From Eubacterium sp. (lineage in GTDB: Bacteria > Bacillota > Clostridia > Oscillospirales > Ruminococcaceae): DNA of 43,960 nt. The position numbers and the translations under genes are program-made. The DNA lies in NCBI GenBank assembly GCA_031271685.1, contig JAISVH010000018.1, positions 1 to 43,960 on the forward strand, given 5' to 3'. Of the stretch, positions 1 to 8,707 are shown one piece after another (within the stretch, counting starts at the first letter, position 1; each line of letters begins with the position of its first letter). A model generated the notes under the pieces. That model was given only the letters and a program-made list of their open reading frames with translations. It did not search any database and was not told the DNA's origin.

Positions 1-3000
1 AAAGGTATAGGTCATATGTCCGATAACGTCAGTCCAGTTGCTGCCGTCTCTGCTAACCTGATATTTGGTGATTTCTGCGCCGCCATTGCTAGATGGCGCT
101 GTCCAGTTAATCGTAGCCTGGTTCACGCCGCCGGTCGCGGTTGCAGTCTCCGGAATGCCGGGAACTGTAGCAGGAGGAGTAACAGTGCCGCCACCGGCTG
201 CATATTCAATTCCAATATAACCTAAATGCTTTTCGCCGCTAGCACCACGGGAAACTGTGTGAGTCCCTGCGGGTAGCTTAACTGTATATACACCATCTGA
301 AGGTATTGCTATCTCGTCGGCAATGGTGCTTATTTTAAATTTTAAACCTGCATTTCCGGTAGCAAAGGCGAGAGTTAATGTCGCTTCATCTTCAAGAGTG
401 AAAGTGACATCCCCTCTGGAGCTTTCCATTTTCATAGGAGTCGTTATATTTTTCCCACCATAGGTCACAGAAGCTCCGGATTTTGCGCTCGGGCTTCCAC
501 CAACTACAAAGAACCCTTCTTTGTCGGTAGAAGTGAATTTTCCGTCGTCACCCATAAAGTAATGCTCTTCAATCATACCCCTAGCTTTATATTCCGGGAT
601 ACTAAAATCAATTATAGAACTTTGTTTACCGTTGTTTTCAACTATCAACCAGACCTTTGTCGCTGCTGAAGGAACGGCCAACTCAAGCGTCTTTTCACTT
701 GTCGTAACAGCGCCGCCGTTGGTGCCGGCTCTAACAGCCGCCTTATCAGGAGTGGCGTCACTTATTAAATAGTACGCGGTACCCGCAACGCTTGAAGTAA
801 ATGTAACCGTCGCAGAGGTTTCGCTAACACGTTTTGCTTCGCCGAGCGTGAGCTTAGGAATGTCCGGGTCTTCCCATTCGGGAATGACAAAGCTAGCCAC
901 ATTGCTTTGCTTTCCGCTTGCCTCGACTATCACATCCACTCTGGCTTCCGTCGCCGGAAGACCGCTAACGCTTAAAGTCGTCGTGCTCGTCGAAACTGCA
1001 CCTGCATTAGTGCCCGCCTTTACTGCAGACTTATCTGGTATAGGGTCGCTAACACCATTGACAATATAGTATGCCGTACCCGCAATACTTGAGGTGAGCT
1101 TGACTGTACCGGTATTTTGACCAGCACGCGCGGCATCTGCCTTAGAGATTTGCGGAAGACTTGGATCTACCCATTCAGGGATAGTAAAAGACACAACGTT
1201 GCTATTAAATCCATTTCCATTGGTGTCTTTATCATTAGAAACTACCACCAAAGCAAAGCTTGTTTCACTTCCGGTAACAGTTAAGTTAACAGTCGCGACA
1301 CTGCTCTCTCCGACAGTTCCGGAAACAGCTTGGCTGTTGTCAATAATCTGAGCTGCCGTCGGCTTTGCTCCAACATAAGATACAATATAATAAGTTCCGG
1401 CTTTGCTTGAAGTAAATTCTAAGCTTGCCGCTTTTTCACCGCTTCTGCTACTTGCGGCGACTTCAACCACCGGCGAACCGACAACTACTCCGCCGGGAAC
1501 AGCTTCAATTTTTAAACCGCCCAGTTTCGCTTCTTTGCTGCTGTTGGCCGACTGTATTCCATATACGCCGGGCGGAACTTCTACGGGACCCGGTTTATCT
1601 TTATCAGCCCAAACTTTGCCATCGCCATCATAGAGTACTGCGCTGTTAGAGCCGGCGCCATCTTTAATGGTGATTTTAGCGGTTCTGTCAAGCCTGAACA
1701 CCACATTCTCGCTTTTTAAGGTCATTATCTTATCTGCGGTTTTAAAGGCCTTAGCCGGGGTAAACGATACGTTATCCTCAGTTATGACAGTTTTGTCAAC
1801 AGCCAAAGTGGCCGGCACCACACCAACGCCGCCGTCAGCCGTTAAATCAAACTCATATGGCAAAGTCACAGGTTTTGACGGAATTTTAGACTCCTCAATA
1901 ATCGGCTTCGATTCCGGAGCGGCCGGAACATCTTTCATAACGCCGCTATATGCCATAACCTCCGCTTTTGCCGTACCCGCGTCCGTAAGGTTAGCTACGT
2001 CTGATTTTTTATTTACGCTGTCATAGTAAAAGATGCTAGGATTTGTATCAAAATTAGGATATGTGTTGTTGCTGGATACCTGTTGTTCTCTTGAAGTCGC
2101 AAGCGTGGCTGTACTGCCGTTTAAACAGTTGAAAAGCACATCGTTATACGATTTCACAACCGAACCGCTAGTAGTTGAATGAGGGCGGTTAACGGTATTG
2201 AACGTATTTGCCTCAGCGAACACGTAAGCATTAGCCCTTGAGTCGATTGTTTGGCTAGACTTAAGGCTTGAGCCGTCATATTCACTCTGGAAATAGTTAT
2301 TATAAATATGTATGTTTGCCTGCCTGACCAAAGGCGTTCTGGAAATTGCGTTGTTCCACCAGTTGTGATGGAAAGTCATGTGAAACTGCAAATTGTCGTC
2401 AGATGCGCCAATAAGGTTAGTTTTTTTGCAGTCCTCAAAATAGTTGTACGAAAGGGTATAATACTGCCCTCTCTTGAAGTCGCAGGAACCATCGCCCTGT
2501 GCCTTGTCCGACTCGGTCGGGTTCGCGCAGTACCCGCCGAAGAAGGTATTGTGATGTATCCATACTCTCTCGATTGGAGCGGTTAATTTTCCTCCGGACA
2601 TTTCGCCCTGTATTCCTACGGCGTCTTCAGGATAATTTTTAAAAGTAAGGTTTCTGATCTCATAGTTTTTACCGCCGTTGGTCTGCTTCGCGGAATGAAA
2701 TAAGGAGATTCCCCAACCATCAATGACAGTATCGACGCCGACACCTTCAATGGTTAGGTTTTTCGCGTCTTTGATAATGGCCATATAGCCGTTATCACCC
2801 TCCGTACCGCCGTTTAAGGTGCTGTTATAGCCGGTCAGCCCATCGTCCGGGGTAAGGGCAACTGTACCTATAAACCTGACTATCAGAGGATGCTGTGATG
2901 TGACCGCCTGCATTAAAGCGAGATTGCCGTTTAAAATCCAACCAATGCCCTTGCCATTAGTGGCGCTCTCAAAGCCGGGTATGGTAACGGTATTCTTGGT

Positions 3001-3531
3001 TGCTTGCGTCACATAAATTATTTTCGCGTTTGCTTTGGGCGTTCCATCGTCGTTATACGCGCCAACGCCTTCGGTGTACTTAAAGTGCGCATACCCGCTA
3101 CGATCGTGCTTATTCGGCGTTGCGTTAAAAGTGGTAGCAGCAGCGGCCTGCTCACCGCCGCTAGTAACCGGCGCTATTTTAATTGTATACTCTGTTCCAC
3201 CTTTAAGACCGAGAATATCCACGCGGTTATTTCGCACAAGCGGACTATCGACCGGCAAAAACGCCGAATCATTTTCTGCTGCTAATTTGTAATAAACGTT
3301 ATAAGATGTTGCTCCTGAAAAAGATTGCCATTCTGCGTAGACGCTTTCGAGCCATCCTCCCGCTTTTATTACCGTTACCTTACCGGTGGCCGCGGAAGGT
3401 GGTATGATCGGAAGAGGAACTTCTCCGTCTTTAAGAGAGCTAGCTCCTGACACCGTGATACCGGTAACAGAAGATAAGCATATTAAGGTCGCCAATAAAA
3501 AAGCCATGACTTTTCGAGAAAAGAATCGCAT
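1..3531 (-). CDS. Secreted PL1-family pectate lyase, multidomain (3' end beyond window)
   Basis: Open on the minus strand from an ATG at 3531 (RBS AAAGGAGTG) to the window edge, at least 1177 codons with no stop seen. An N-terminal signal peptide (about residues 1-30) implies secretion. A fibronectin-III-like domain follows (about 38-130). The parallel beta-helix is at about 150-480. It carries family 1 polysaccharide lyase signatures: WIHHN at 324-328, a GDGSCDF calcium-site segment at 346-352, KKTNLIG at 369-375, HHNWW at 388-392 and RTPLVR at 398-403, whose arginines include the expected catalytic one. Downstream come about three related repeats of roughly 90 residues, each ending near IPEW, then a beta-rich segment and a second FN3 domain at the edge. 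The family cleaves polygalacturonate by calcium-dependent beta-elimination. The missing C-terminus probably holds surface-anchoring or binding modules. The lyase assignment is firm; the function of the repeats is unknown. Confidence 0.9.
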   Translation of the reverse strand, partial: MRFFSRKVMAFLLATLICLSSVTGITVSGASSLKDGEVPLPIIPPSAATGKVTVIKAGGWLESVYAEWQSFSGATSYNVYYKLAAENDSAFLPVDSPLVRNNRVDILGLKGGTEYTIKIAPVTSGGEQAAAATTFNATPNKHDRSGYAHFKYTEGVGAYNDDGTPKANAKIIYVTQATKNTVTIPGFESATNGKGIGWILNGNLALMQAVTSQHPLIVRFIGTVALTPDDGLTGYNSTLNGGTEGDNGYMAIIKDAKNLTIEGVGVDTVIDGWGISLFHSAKQTNGGKNYEIRNLTFKNYPEDAVGIQGEMSGGKLTAPIERVWIHHNTFFGGYCANPTESDKAQGDGSCDFKRGQYYTLSYNYFEDCKKTNLIGASDDNLQFHMTFHHNWWNNAISRTPLVRQANIHIYNNYFQSEYDGSSLKSSQTIDSRANAYVFAEANTFNTVNRPHSTTSGSVVKSYNDVLFNCLNGSTATLATSREQQVSSNNTYPNFDTNPSIFYYDSVNKKSDVANLTDAGTAKAEVMAYSGVMKDVPAAPESKPIIEESKIPSKPVTLPYEFDLTADGGVGVVPATLAVDKTVITEDNVSFTPAKAFKTADKIMTLKSENVVFRLDRTAKITIKDGAGSNSAVLYDGDGKVWADKDKPGPVEVPPGVYGIQSANSSKEAKLGGLKIEAVPGGVVVGSPVVEVAASSRSGEKAASLEFTSSKAGTYYIVSYVGAKPTAAQIIDNSQAVSGTVGESSVATVNLTVTGSETSFALVVVSNDKDTNGNGFNSNVVSFTIPEWVDPSLPQISKADAARAGQNTGTVKLTSSIAGTAYYIVNGVSDPIPDKSAVKAGTNAGAVSTSTTTLSVSGLPATEARVDVIVEASGKQSNVASFVIPEWEDPDIPKLTLGEAKRVSETSATVTFTSSVAGTAYYLISDATPDKAAVRAGTNGGAVTTSEKTLELAVPSAATKVWLIVENNGKQSSIIDFSIPEYKARGMIEEHYFMGDDGKFTSTDKEGFFVVGGSPSAKSGASVTYGGKNITTPMKMESSRGDVTFTLEDEATLTLAFATGNAGLKFKISTIADEIAIPSDGVYTVKLPAGTHTVSRGASGEKHLGYIGIEYAAGGGTVTPPATVPGIPETATATGGVNQATINWTAPSSNGGAEITKYQVSRDGSNWTDVIGHMTYTF

Positions 3532-3567
3532 ATTGAATCACTCCTTTAGAATTGTTGGTATGATTGT

Positions 3568-3601
3568 CCTAATTTATCGACACGAACAACAATAAATTAG
3601 G
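3568..3601 (-). promoter_or_regulatory. Perfect 10-bp inverted repeat in pectate lyase leader
   Basis: CCTAATTTAT and ATAAATTAGG are separated by 14 bases, about 40 bases upstream of the pectate lyase start. It could be a dimeric regulator operator or a leader hairpin. The AT-rich arms and lack of a T-run argue against a terminator. Confidence 0.45.
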
Positions 3602-3732
3602 TAAATTCCATTGATTTTTGAGAGCATTTCATTTGAGGTCATGCGCTTACGAAAACCCGCATTGACAATTGCGTAAAATATGAAATATGATCCTTTTGGC
3701 AATATCCTATAACTTTTAAACATTTTTCAGCG

Positions 3733-3769
3733 TTCAAACATCTGCGGCGGAGCCGCTTTCAGTGTTTTA
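3733..3769 (+). repeat. R1 core (GCGGCGGAGCCGC palindrome)
   Basis: This is a copy of the R1 core: TCAAACATCT, a GC-rich palindrome, then a segment ending GTGTTTT. It lies in the 575-base divergent gap between the lyase and the HxlR gene and is joined on its right to an R6 element. Outside R1, R6, the leader hairpin and the HxlR promoter I see nothing else in this gap. Confidence 0.75.
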
Positions 3770-3776
3770 TAATCTT

Positions 3777-3870
3777 TTAACTTTAAGTTTAATAAATTTA
3801 AAGTTAAACGAGGATTGCGCTGTTTACGAACAGCGCCCGCAACGCGCACGTTGCAAAACCCCTTTAACTT
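3777..3870 (+). repeat. R6 element, copy 1
   Basis: A roughly 90-base sequence that begins with an AT-rich palindrome (TTTAAATTT type) and continues into GC-rich inverted segments around GAACAGCGC and CAACGCG. A second copy, about 85% identical by eye, lies in reverse orientation at 33722-33812. A third, AT-rich part only, is at 21659-21694. Confidence 0.7.
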
Positions 3871-3993
3871 AAAAAATAATTAATATTTTTTAAGTTATAA
3901 TATGTTATAACAAAAAACAAGGCATAAATATAAATTCACTAAAATTTCTTTAGTCGCTTTGTGCGAAAATACCATATTTTTTCCAAATAAGGC

Positions 3994-4022
3994 TTGTTTT
4001 TTAAACAATTCTATGATATAAT
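3994..4022 (+). promoter_or_regulatory. Sigma-A promoter of the HxlR gene
   Basis: TTGTTT (3994-3999), a 17-base spacer and a perfect TATAAT (4017-4022), about 85 bases upstream of the regulator's start. Confidence 0.6.
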
Positions 4023-4106
4023 TATAATATAAAAAAAATAATTTACAAGTACGCAGTATTTTCTTGCAAAGTATCATTACACCAACTTTTTGAATTTGGG
4101 GGTTTT

Positions 4107-4538
4107 ATGGCTGTTATGGAAAACAAAGAAATAATTTTAAAAGAAGAAGCAACTTGTCCATTCCGCTATGCCTTTGATATTGTAGGAGGCAAATGGAAAC
4201 TGCCTATAGTATGCTTGCTAGCCTCAGGAAATCCTGCCAGATATAGCTCTATTAAACGAAGCCTTGGCGACGTGACCAACATGATGTTATCGCAATCGCT
4301 CAAGGAACTTGAAGCGGCGGGCATGATACATAGAGAGCAATATAACGAAGTGCCGCCCAGAGTAGAATATATGCTGACTCAAAAAGGAATCAGTCTCTTA
4401 CCTGTTTTATTTAAATTCGGCGCTTGGGGATCTGAAAACATGCAAAGCAGCACCAAATGTTTTAAGTGTCAGGAATTTTGGTTTCACCCTGATATGGATA
4501 ATCTTGTGTCTCTTCAAGAACCTGTTGAAAACACATAA
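4107..4538 (+). CDS. HxlR-family winged-helix transcriptional regulator
   Basis: A 143-residue protein of normal HxlR length. The N-terminal CPFRYAFDIVGGKWK block (Cys17 onward) is the family hallmark. The cysteine sits where redox- or electrophile-sensing relatives such as YodB, CatR and HypR carry their reactive thiol. The winged helix spans about 25-110 with LKELEAAGMIHREQY as the recognition-helix and wing region. Two further cysteines occur in a CFKC motif near the C-terminus. The RBS is a plain run of G at 4098-4102. Members usually control an adjacent reductase or stress gene. Here the neighbours are the divergent pectate lyase and a DUF6273 protein, so the target is not evident and autoregulation or a distant target is possible. 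Confidence 0.88.
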   Translation: MAVMENKEIILKEEATCPFRYAFDIVGGKWKLPIVCLLASGNPARYSSIKRSLGDVTNMMLSQSLKELEAAGMIHREQYNEVPPRVEYMLTQKGISLLPVLFKFGAWGSENMQSSTKCFKCQEFWFHPDMDNLVSLQEPVENT

Positions 4539-4727
4539 AGTCCGGACAGTTTAAACTTATTGTTTGTGCTGAGTTGTTTAAAAAAATTTTATGGGTTTGT
4601 CACACTTTATTCATTATATTCTTTTTTTCGGCAAAAATCAACACCAAAAGTTCTCGATTTGTGAATAAAATGTTAATTTTTAGTTAACTTTTTAAAAGAG
4701 TATTTTCGGATAAATTTAAAAGTTCCC

Positions 4728-4775
4728 GTTATAGCAGTTTGGCATATAGTCCATAAAAGGTTAAACTGCTATAAC
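4728..4775. repeat. R4 palindromic element, copy 1
   Basis: Perfect 13-bp arms GTTATAGCAGTTT and AAACTGCTATAAC around a 22-base centre. The centre matches R4 copy 2 (8501-8546) in reverse orientation. It joins directly to an R3 element on its right. The rest of the gap 4539-4727 is AT-rich with nothing recognisable. Confidence 0.75.
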
Positions 4776-4776
4776 A

Positions 4777-4856
4777 CATAGCAAAGCGCGGTGCGCCGCC
4801 ATCGGCAGCGAGCGTTTTTATTGGATTCATTGCCATAAAAACCCAATTCGCTATAT
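4777..4856 (-). repeat. R3 long-form element, copy 1
   Basis: Read on the minus strand it starts TATAGCGAATTG and ends in a GCGGCGCACCGCG segment and CTATG. Other long copies are at 28311-28395 and 30805-30887; fold-back short copies are at 21559-21613 and 42072-42131. Confidence 0.65.
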
Positions 4857-4887
4857 AACGCTAAAACAACTCACAAACGCCTTTTTT

Positions 4888-4917
4888 GTGACAATATGCT
4901 CCATTAAATCATATAAT
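4888..4917 (+). promoter_or_regulatory. Likely promoter of the DUF6273 gene
   Basis: GTGACA (4888-4893), an 18-base spacer and TATAAT (4912-4917), ending about 70 bases before the TTG start. The -10 is perfect and the -35 is moderate. Confidence 0.45.
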
Positions 4918-4985
4918 GCAGACGAGGTTTTATATAATAAAGCAACCATTGCCTCAAGAATTATATTTTAAAGGAGATGATATTA

Positions 4986-6650
4986 TTGTCATTGCCAACA
5001 ATTCCGGACGTGCGGGTCGTCTATTCTATCGGCGATTCGATATCTCAAATCCTAACTTCTATTGCTATGGAAGAAATAGGATTAAGCCACATAATCAACT
5101 CAGAAGGCGAAAAACTGCAATATGTTTTGGGGACTCTATCTGGAGCTAAGGGGCTTAACCCCACTATTCCCGAAATATTAGAGGTGAACGAAAGCGTAAA
5201 GGATATGCTTGACACCGTCTCAACAAATCAAATGTTCTTGTTCGCGAAGATGTCTTCAGCGCTTAATGCGTATTTTAAAAACATGAGCGCTTCAAATGAC
5301 GGCGAAGCATGTCCGAATTGCCCAAACAATCCTTCAAGCGTTGTAATAATGACAAATAAAGGTAAAATTCATGGAAGTTATATTTATCTGCCGCAAGGCG
5401 TGGCGGCTGAACTTAGCGCTTTCGTAATAACTAGCGGCGATAAAAAAGTGATTTGGTCGAATACTGATAAGCCCGGGGTTTATTTTTCCTCTAACAATAA
5501 TAAAGCATTCGTAAAAATCGACGCCGATGCCGCAGTCGGTCCCAGCATTATTATAAAGGCAAGCTCCGCCGCCAACGGCGGCAAATATGATGAGAAAACT
5601 GTCATTATTATAAACTCCGGCATTAAGGACGTAGTCATCGGGGGCGATGAAAAACTATACGCAGATTATGGCGACAACACATTTAAGGAAATAAATTCAA
5701 ACGGCACCGTCACTGAAGACTTAATCTGCGGCGGTATAGACAGAACTCCCGGGACTGAAGACGACCGTGATGACGTTATATTATCTGAAAGCGGAGTTAA
5801 ATATTTAGGGCCAAACGCCGACAATTCTTTCCAAAAAGCCGGACCGGACGGTTTGTTAGGAACCGAAGACGACCAATTTATACGAAAGATAAATGAAAAC
5901 GAAAATATAGGACCTTGCAACGAAGCCGAGCATTCGTCTTCCATTAAGGATGTGCCCGATGCCGTGACCGGCAGAATACTCAGCGCAGATAAGGCAGGAG
6001 ACAACTCGGATTGGGTCGAAATAGCGCAAAACGGAGACTTCTCGCTTATAGTACGCAAAAAATATATTAATATCTCAAGCGCGGTAGATAATTATGATAA
6101 ACCTGATTTTCAATATACCGTATTTGGCGTCGATAACAAATACGGTAATTCCACAGTCAGGCAAAAAATAAACAAATGGTTTATGAACGAGGCTTCGGGA
6201 AACGCCGACAACTTGGACCCGAATGCCGCTCTCCGGCGATTCACGGTTAAAAACACCTCTCTTATGTCTCTCGGCATCGGCACGGCAGGAGAAGAAGGCA
6301 AAGAAGACAGCTTCAGCAAACCTTCTGTGGAACTTGCTCCGTCGGGGATTGATGTCGCGTTTGCGTTAAGCTATAGCGAAGCGGCTAATTTCATCTCTAA
6401 GGAATATTCGTGGAACGGCGGCAATAATACAAGCGTTGCGGCTGCGTCAAGCAACTTTATGGAACTCCAAATACCGGATAGTAGCTCTGTCTTTGACAGG
6501 ATTTGGCTGCGCTCGCCCGGAAGCGATGAAAATATGGCATCGGATATTAATCGAAGCGGTAGGGTTTTCCAAACAAAAATTGACGGATCTCTTAATGAAT
6601 TCTGCCTTGTCTGCCCCGCACTATGGGTGATTTCAACGATATTTGAATAG
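4986..6650 (+). CDS. DUF6273-domain protein with LSHIINAEGEK N-terminal domain
   Basis: I place the start at TTG 4986 (554 codons). The ATG at 4977 lies inside the Shine-Dalgarno AAGGAG, and the TTG start aligns with the paralogue at 12442 (both begin M-S-x-P-T). The N-terminal 90 residues hold LTSIAMEEIGLSHIINSEGEK, split as LTSIAMEEIG and LSHIINSEGEK. I recall this helical domain from uncharacterised clostridial and bacillar proteins. The middle is beta-rich with two GTEDD-containing acidic loops that could bind calcium. The C-terminal 180 residues match DUF6273, including RIWLRSPGSDENM near residue 510 and a terminal CPALWV. No signal peptide is visible, so localisation is unclear. The gene is convergent with the recombinase. 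The domain calls are solid but the function is unknown. Confidence 0.75.
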   Translation: MSLPTIPDVRVVYSIGDSISQILTSIAMEEIGLSHIINSEGEKLQYVLGTLSGAKGLNPTIPEILEVNESVKDMLDTVSTNQMFLFAKMSSALNAYFKNMSASNDGEACPNCPNNPSSVVIMTNKGKIHGSYIYLPQGVAAELSAFVITSGDKKVIWSNTDKPGVYFSSNNNKAFVKIDADAAVGPSIIIKASSAANGGKYDEKTVIIINSGIKDVVIGGDEKLYADYGDNTFKEINSNGTVTEDLICGGIDRTPGTEDDRDDVILSESGVKYLGPNADNSFQKAGPDGLLGTEDDQFIRKINENENIGPCNEAEHSSSIKDVPDAVTGRILSADKAGDNSDWVEIAQNGDFSLIVRKKYINISSAVDNYDKPDFQYTVFGVDNKYGNSTVRQKINKWFMNEASGNADNLDPNAALRRFTVKNTSLMSLGIGTAGEEGKEDSFSKPSVELAPSGIDVAFALSYSEAANFISKEYSWNGGNNTSVAAASSNFMELQIPDSSSVFDRIWLRSPGSDENMASDINRSGRVFQTKIDGSLNEFCLVCPALWVISTIFE

Positions 6651-6704
6651 CTATGTTTTAAAACAGCTCAAACGCGCCTGCCGACGCGTAAAACAAGCGC
6701 AACA

Positions 6705-8360
6705 TTAAATTTTATAATCGCGTTCATGTTCATCCATCCTCTGATGTTTGAAAAGGACATACTGATCGGCAAACCTAAAATTGATTTCAACAGACTTGTC
6801 GTTATATACATAAACAGATTCTATCAAATCAAGCGCTAAACTTCTCTTTAATTCCGAAGCGCGCTTATTTTTTTTGAATGATTCAAAATAGGCCGGCATA
6901 TCGCTGGCTGTTTTTACATTATTTGTTATTTCATTTGACAAGCTCTTAATTAGCCTCATTAATTCATTTTGTCTCTTTTCGCATATGTCGCGAATTCTTT
7001 TAAATTGCTCTTCGCTAATACTGCCCTTGATTAGATCATAATATAGCCTGTCACAAACCGCTATTTCGTTTTCAAGCTCTTTTTTTGAAAGCGCAATTTT
7101 TTCCTCAAAATCATCTATGTCAGTTGATTTTCTGGGGGCATCGCTAATTCGTTGCAATAAAAGCTGTATATCATCTAGCTGCAATATTTGAAAATTAACG
7201 GCTTCTAAAACCGCGCTGAATAAAACGTCCTCACGTATAGAGTGAGATTGGCAGAACTGCTTTCCTTTCTCATTGTATGTTCTGCAGGAGTAATATACAT
7301 TGCCCTTAGAAGACTTTCTTGACATTGCTTTTTTGCATTCGCCGCATTTTAGGATTCCGCCTAAAGGATAGATATTACCCAACGTTCCCGCCCTTACGTT
7401 TTGCCCTAATACCCGCTGTGCTCTTTGAAAGGTTTCGTTATCTATAATAGGTTCATGAGTTCCGTCTACTATATACCAATTTTCTTTAGGCCTCTTCCTG
7501 GATTTATGCACTTTATAATTTATGACTTCTTCACGGCCTTGAACCATTTTGCCTAAATAAACTTCATTTGTTAAAATACGGCGTACAGAGCTTGAACTCC
7601 ATAAGCCGTCATTCCCCATGGGATTTTTAAGCTTGATTCCATTTCGATTTTTATATTTTGTCGGGTTGGGGATTTCAAGCGCGTTTAATTTTCTTACAAT
7701 CGCGCCCAAACTCATTAAATCATCAGAATACCACAAAAAAATCTTTTTTACGATCTCCGCTGCCGCTGGATCTATTATTAAAATGTCGTTGTTATCAGGG
7801 CTCTTGTCATATCCAAACGGCGCAAAAGCCCCGATAAACTCTCCTAGTTTACGCTTTAAGTCAAACTTACTTCGAATTTTTATTGATGTGTCATACGCGA
7901 ACTGTTCATTGGTTATCCCCTGAATTTTAACGCTCAGATTCATAGCTGATTGCGGCAGCAAATAACTGTCTACATACTGCAGCGTAGTGCTGATAAAGCG
8001 TATATCATGAAGCGGGAAATATTCTTCAAGATAATAAGTTTGATCGGAAATATTCCTGAACCCGCGAGATAAGTCTGATATTAGCAAACAGTTATACTTT
8101 TTTTCTTTCAATAATTCAATCACTTCATTAAATCCTGTTCTTTTAGTGTCTGTTCCTGTTTCACCGTCGTCATATATGACTTTGTGCTTAGCGATATTTT
8201 CGCCGAGCGCTTTCATATTTTTAATATATAGTTCAAGCTGTTTAATTTGGTTTTCTACGCTTGCGCTTTTTTCACCTTCGGCCTTACCATGATCTTCATC
8301 AGATAATCTGACATATGCGATAATTCTCCACTCTTTTGAATTTTCTAGTTCGTTTTTCAT
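6705..8360 (-). CDS. Large serine recombinase (site-specific integrase/resolvase type)
   Basis: A 551-residue protein from the ATG at 8360, which has GGAGG at the right distance. An ATG at 8447 extends the frame 29 codons into a repeat element and is rejected. The resolvase domain spans about 11-160, with nucleophile Ser20 in AYVRLSDED and conserved GETGTD, LLISDLSRGFRN and LEEYFP blocks. The recombinase domain is at about 190-300 (APFGYDKSPD, WSSSSVRRILTN). A zinc ribbon follows (CGECKK at about 340, then two more cysteines), then a coiled coil and tail. Nothing looks broken. Such enzymes integrate phages and elements or excise sporulation-interrupting elements. No phage genes or att pair are obvious nearby. 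The last codons (HERDYKI) lie within sequence matching the tail of repeat R1, an oddity treated below. Confidence 0.92.
   Translation of the reverse strand: MKNELENSKEWRIIAYVRLSDEDHGKAEGEKSASVENQIKQLELYIKNMKALGENIAKHKVIYDDGETGTDTKRTGFNEVIELLKEKKYNCLLISDLSRGFRNISDQTYYLEEYFPLHDIRFISTTLQYVDSYLLPQSAMNLSVKIQGITNEQFAYDTSIKIRSKFDLKRKLGEFIGAFAPFGYDKSPDNNDILIIDPAAAEIVKKIFLWYSDDLMSLGAIVRKLNALEIPNPTKYKNRNGIKLKNPMGNDGLWSSSSVRRILTNEVYLGKMVQGREEVINYKVHKSRKRPKENWYIVDGTHEPIIDNETFQRAQRVLGQNVRAGTLGNIYPLGGILKCGECKKAMSRKSSKGNVYYSCRTYNEKGKQFCQSHSIREDVLFSAVLEAVNFQILQLDDIQLLLQRISDAPRKSTDIDDFEEKIALSKKELENEIAVCDRLYYDLIKGSISEEQFKRIRDICEKRQNELMRLIKSLSNEITNNVKTASDMPAYFESFKKNKRASELKRSLALDLIESVYVYNDKSVEINFRFADQYVLFKHQRMDEHERDYKI
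6711..6733 (-). repeat. R1 tail-like sequence inside the recombinase 3' end
   Basis: TATAATCGCGTTCATGT matches the R1 tail (TATAACCGCGTTCATGT at 30883) at 16 of 17 positions and encodes the recombinase's final residues. Confidence 0.5.
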
Positions 8361-8385
8361 GACTTCCTCCGTCATTCTATTTTTT

Positions 8386-8456
8386 GGCAATGCCGCACAG
8401 CTCTGGCGTGCAAGGCATGCAGTTGGATTTTTCATCAAACTAGGCAATTTTGCCGC
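8386..8456 (+). repeat. R2 half element, copy 1
   Basis: Begins GGCAATGCCGCACAG and ends GGCAATTTTGCCGCG, the left half of the R2 fold-back. It is the first of four elements chained through 8712 in the 600-base gap between the divergent recombinase and luxR genes. Positions 8713-8961 are AT-rich with only the luxR RBS evident. Confidence 0.75.
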
Positions 8457-8500
8457 GTCTTAAAAACGCATTTAGCGTTTTTAAACTGACCAGCTATAAG
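8455..8500 (+). repeat. R5 half element, copy 1
   Basis: Contains AAACGCATTTAGCGTTT and ends AAACTGACCAGCTATAAG. It closely matches the terminus of the full R5 element at 36668-36827. Confidence 0.65.
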
Positions 8501-8546
8501 TATAGCGGTTTAACTTTTTATTGCCTATTAGTCAAACTGCTATATA
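8501..8546. repeat. R4 palindromic element, copy 2
   Basis: TATAGCGGTTTAAC at the left and AAACTGCTATA at the right, sharing the central TTTTAT-like segment with copy 1. It abuts R5 on the left and R2 on the right through TATA-containing junctions. Confidence 0.7.
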
Positions 8547-8548
8547 GA

Positions 8549-8707
8549 GCGGCACCGCACAATTCCGGCACTCAAAACACGCAGTCAGATTTTTCGTCAA
8601 ATTGAATAATTTAGCTGAACATCAGTTGAAGATTAAGACAAAATTAATACAGTTTGATAGAAACATGCAAATGATTCGTGCGCTCGTTAGTTGTGCGGTG
8701 CTGCCTT
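8549..8707 (+). repeat. R2 fold-back element, copy 2 (divergent)
   Basis: Terminal inverted repeat GCGGCACCGCACAA / TTGTGCGGTGCTGCC encloses about 130 bases related to the R2 copies at 27727 and 32005, including GACAAAATTAA near the centre. Confidence 0.7.

Noticed and set aside
3004-3292. Overlapping plus-strand ORFs of 85-93 codons
   Set aside because: They are antisense to the pectate lyase frame, which has clear domain signatures.
5666-6319. Minus-strand ORFs of 69-130 codons
   Set aside because: They are antisense to the DUF6273 protein and have no RBS or recognisable product.
8361-8447. 29-codon N-terminal extension of the serine recombinase
   Set aside because: It lies in an R2 repeat, and GGAGG is correctly placed for the ATG at 8360.
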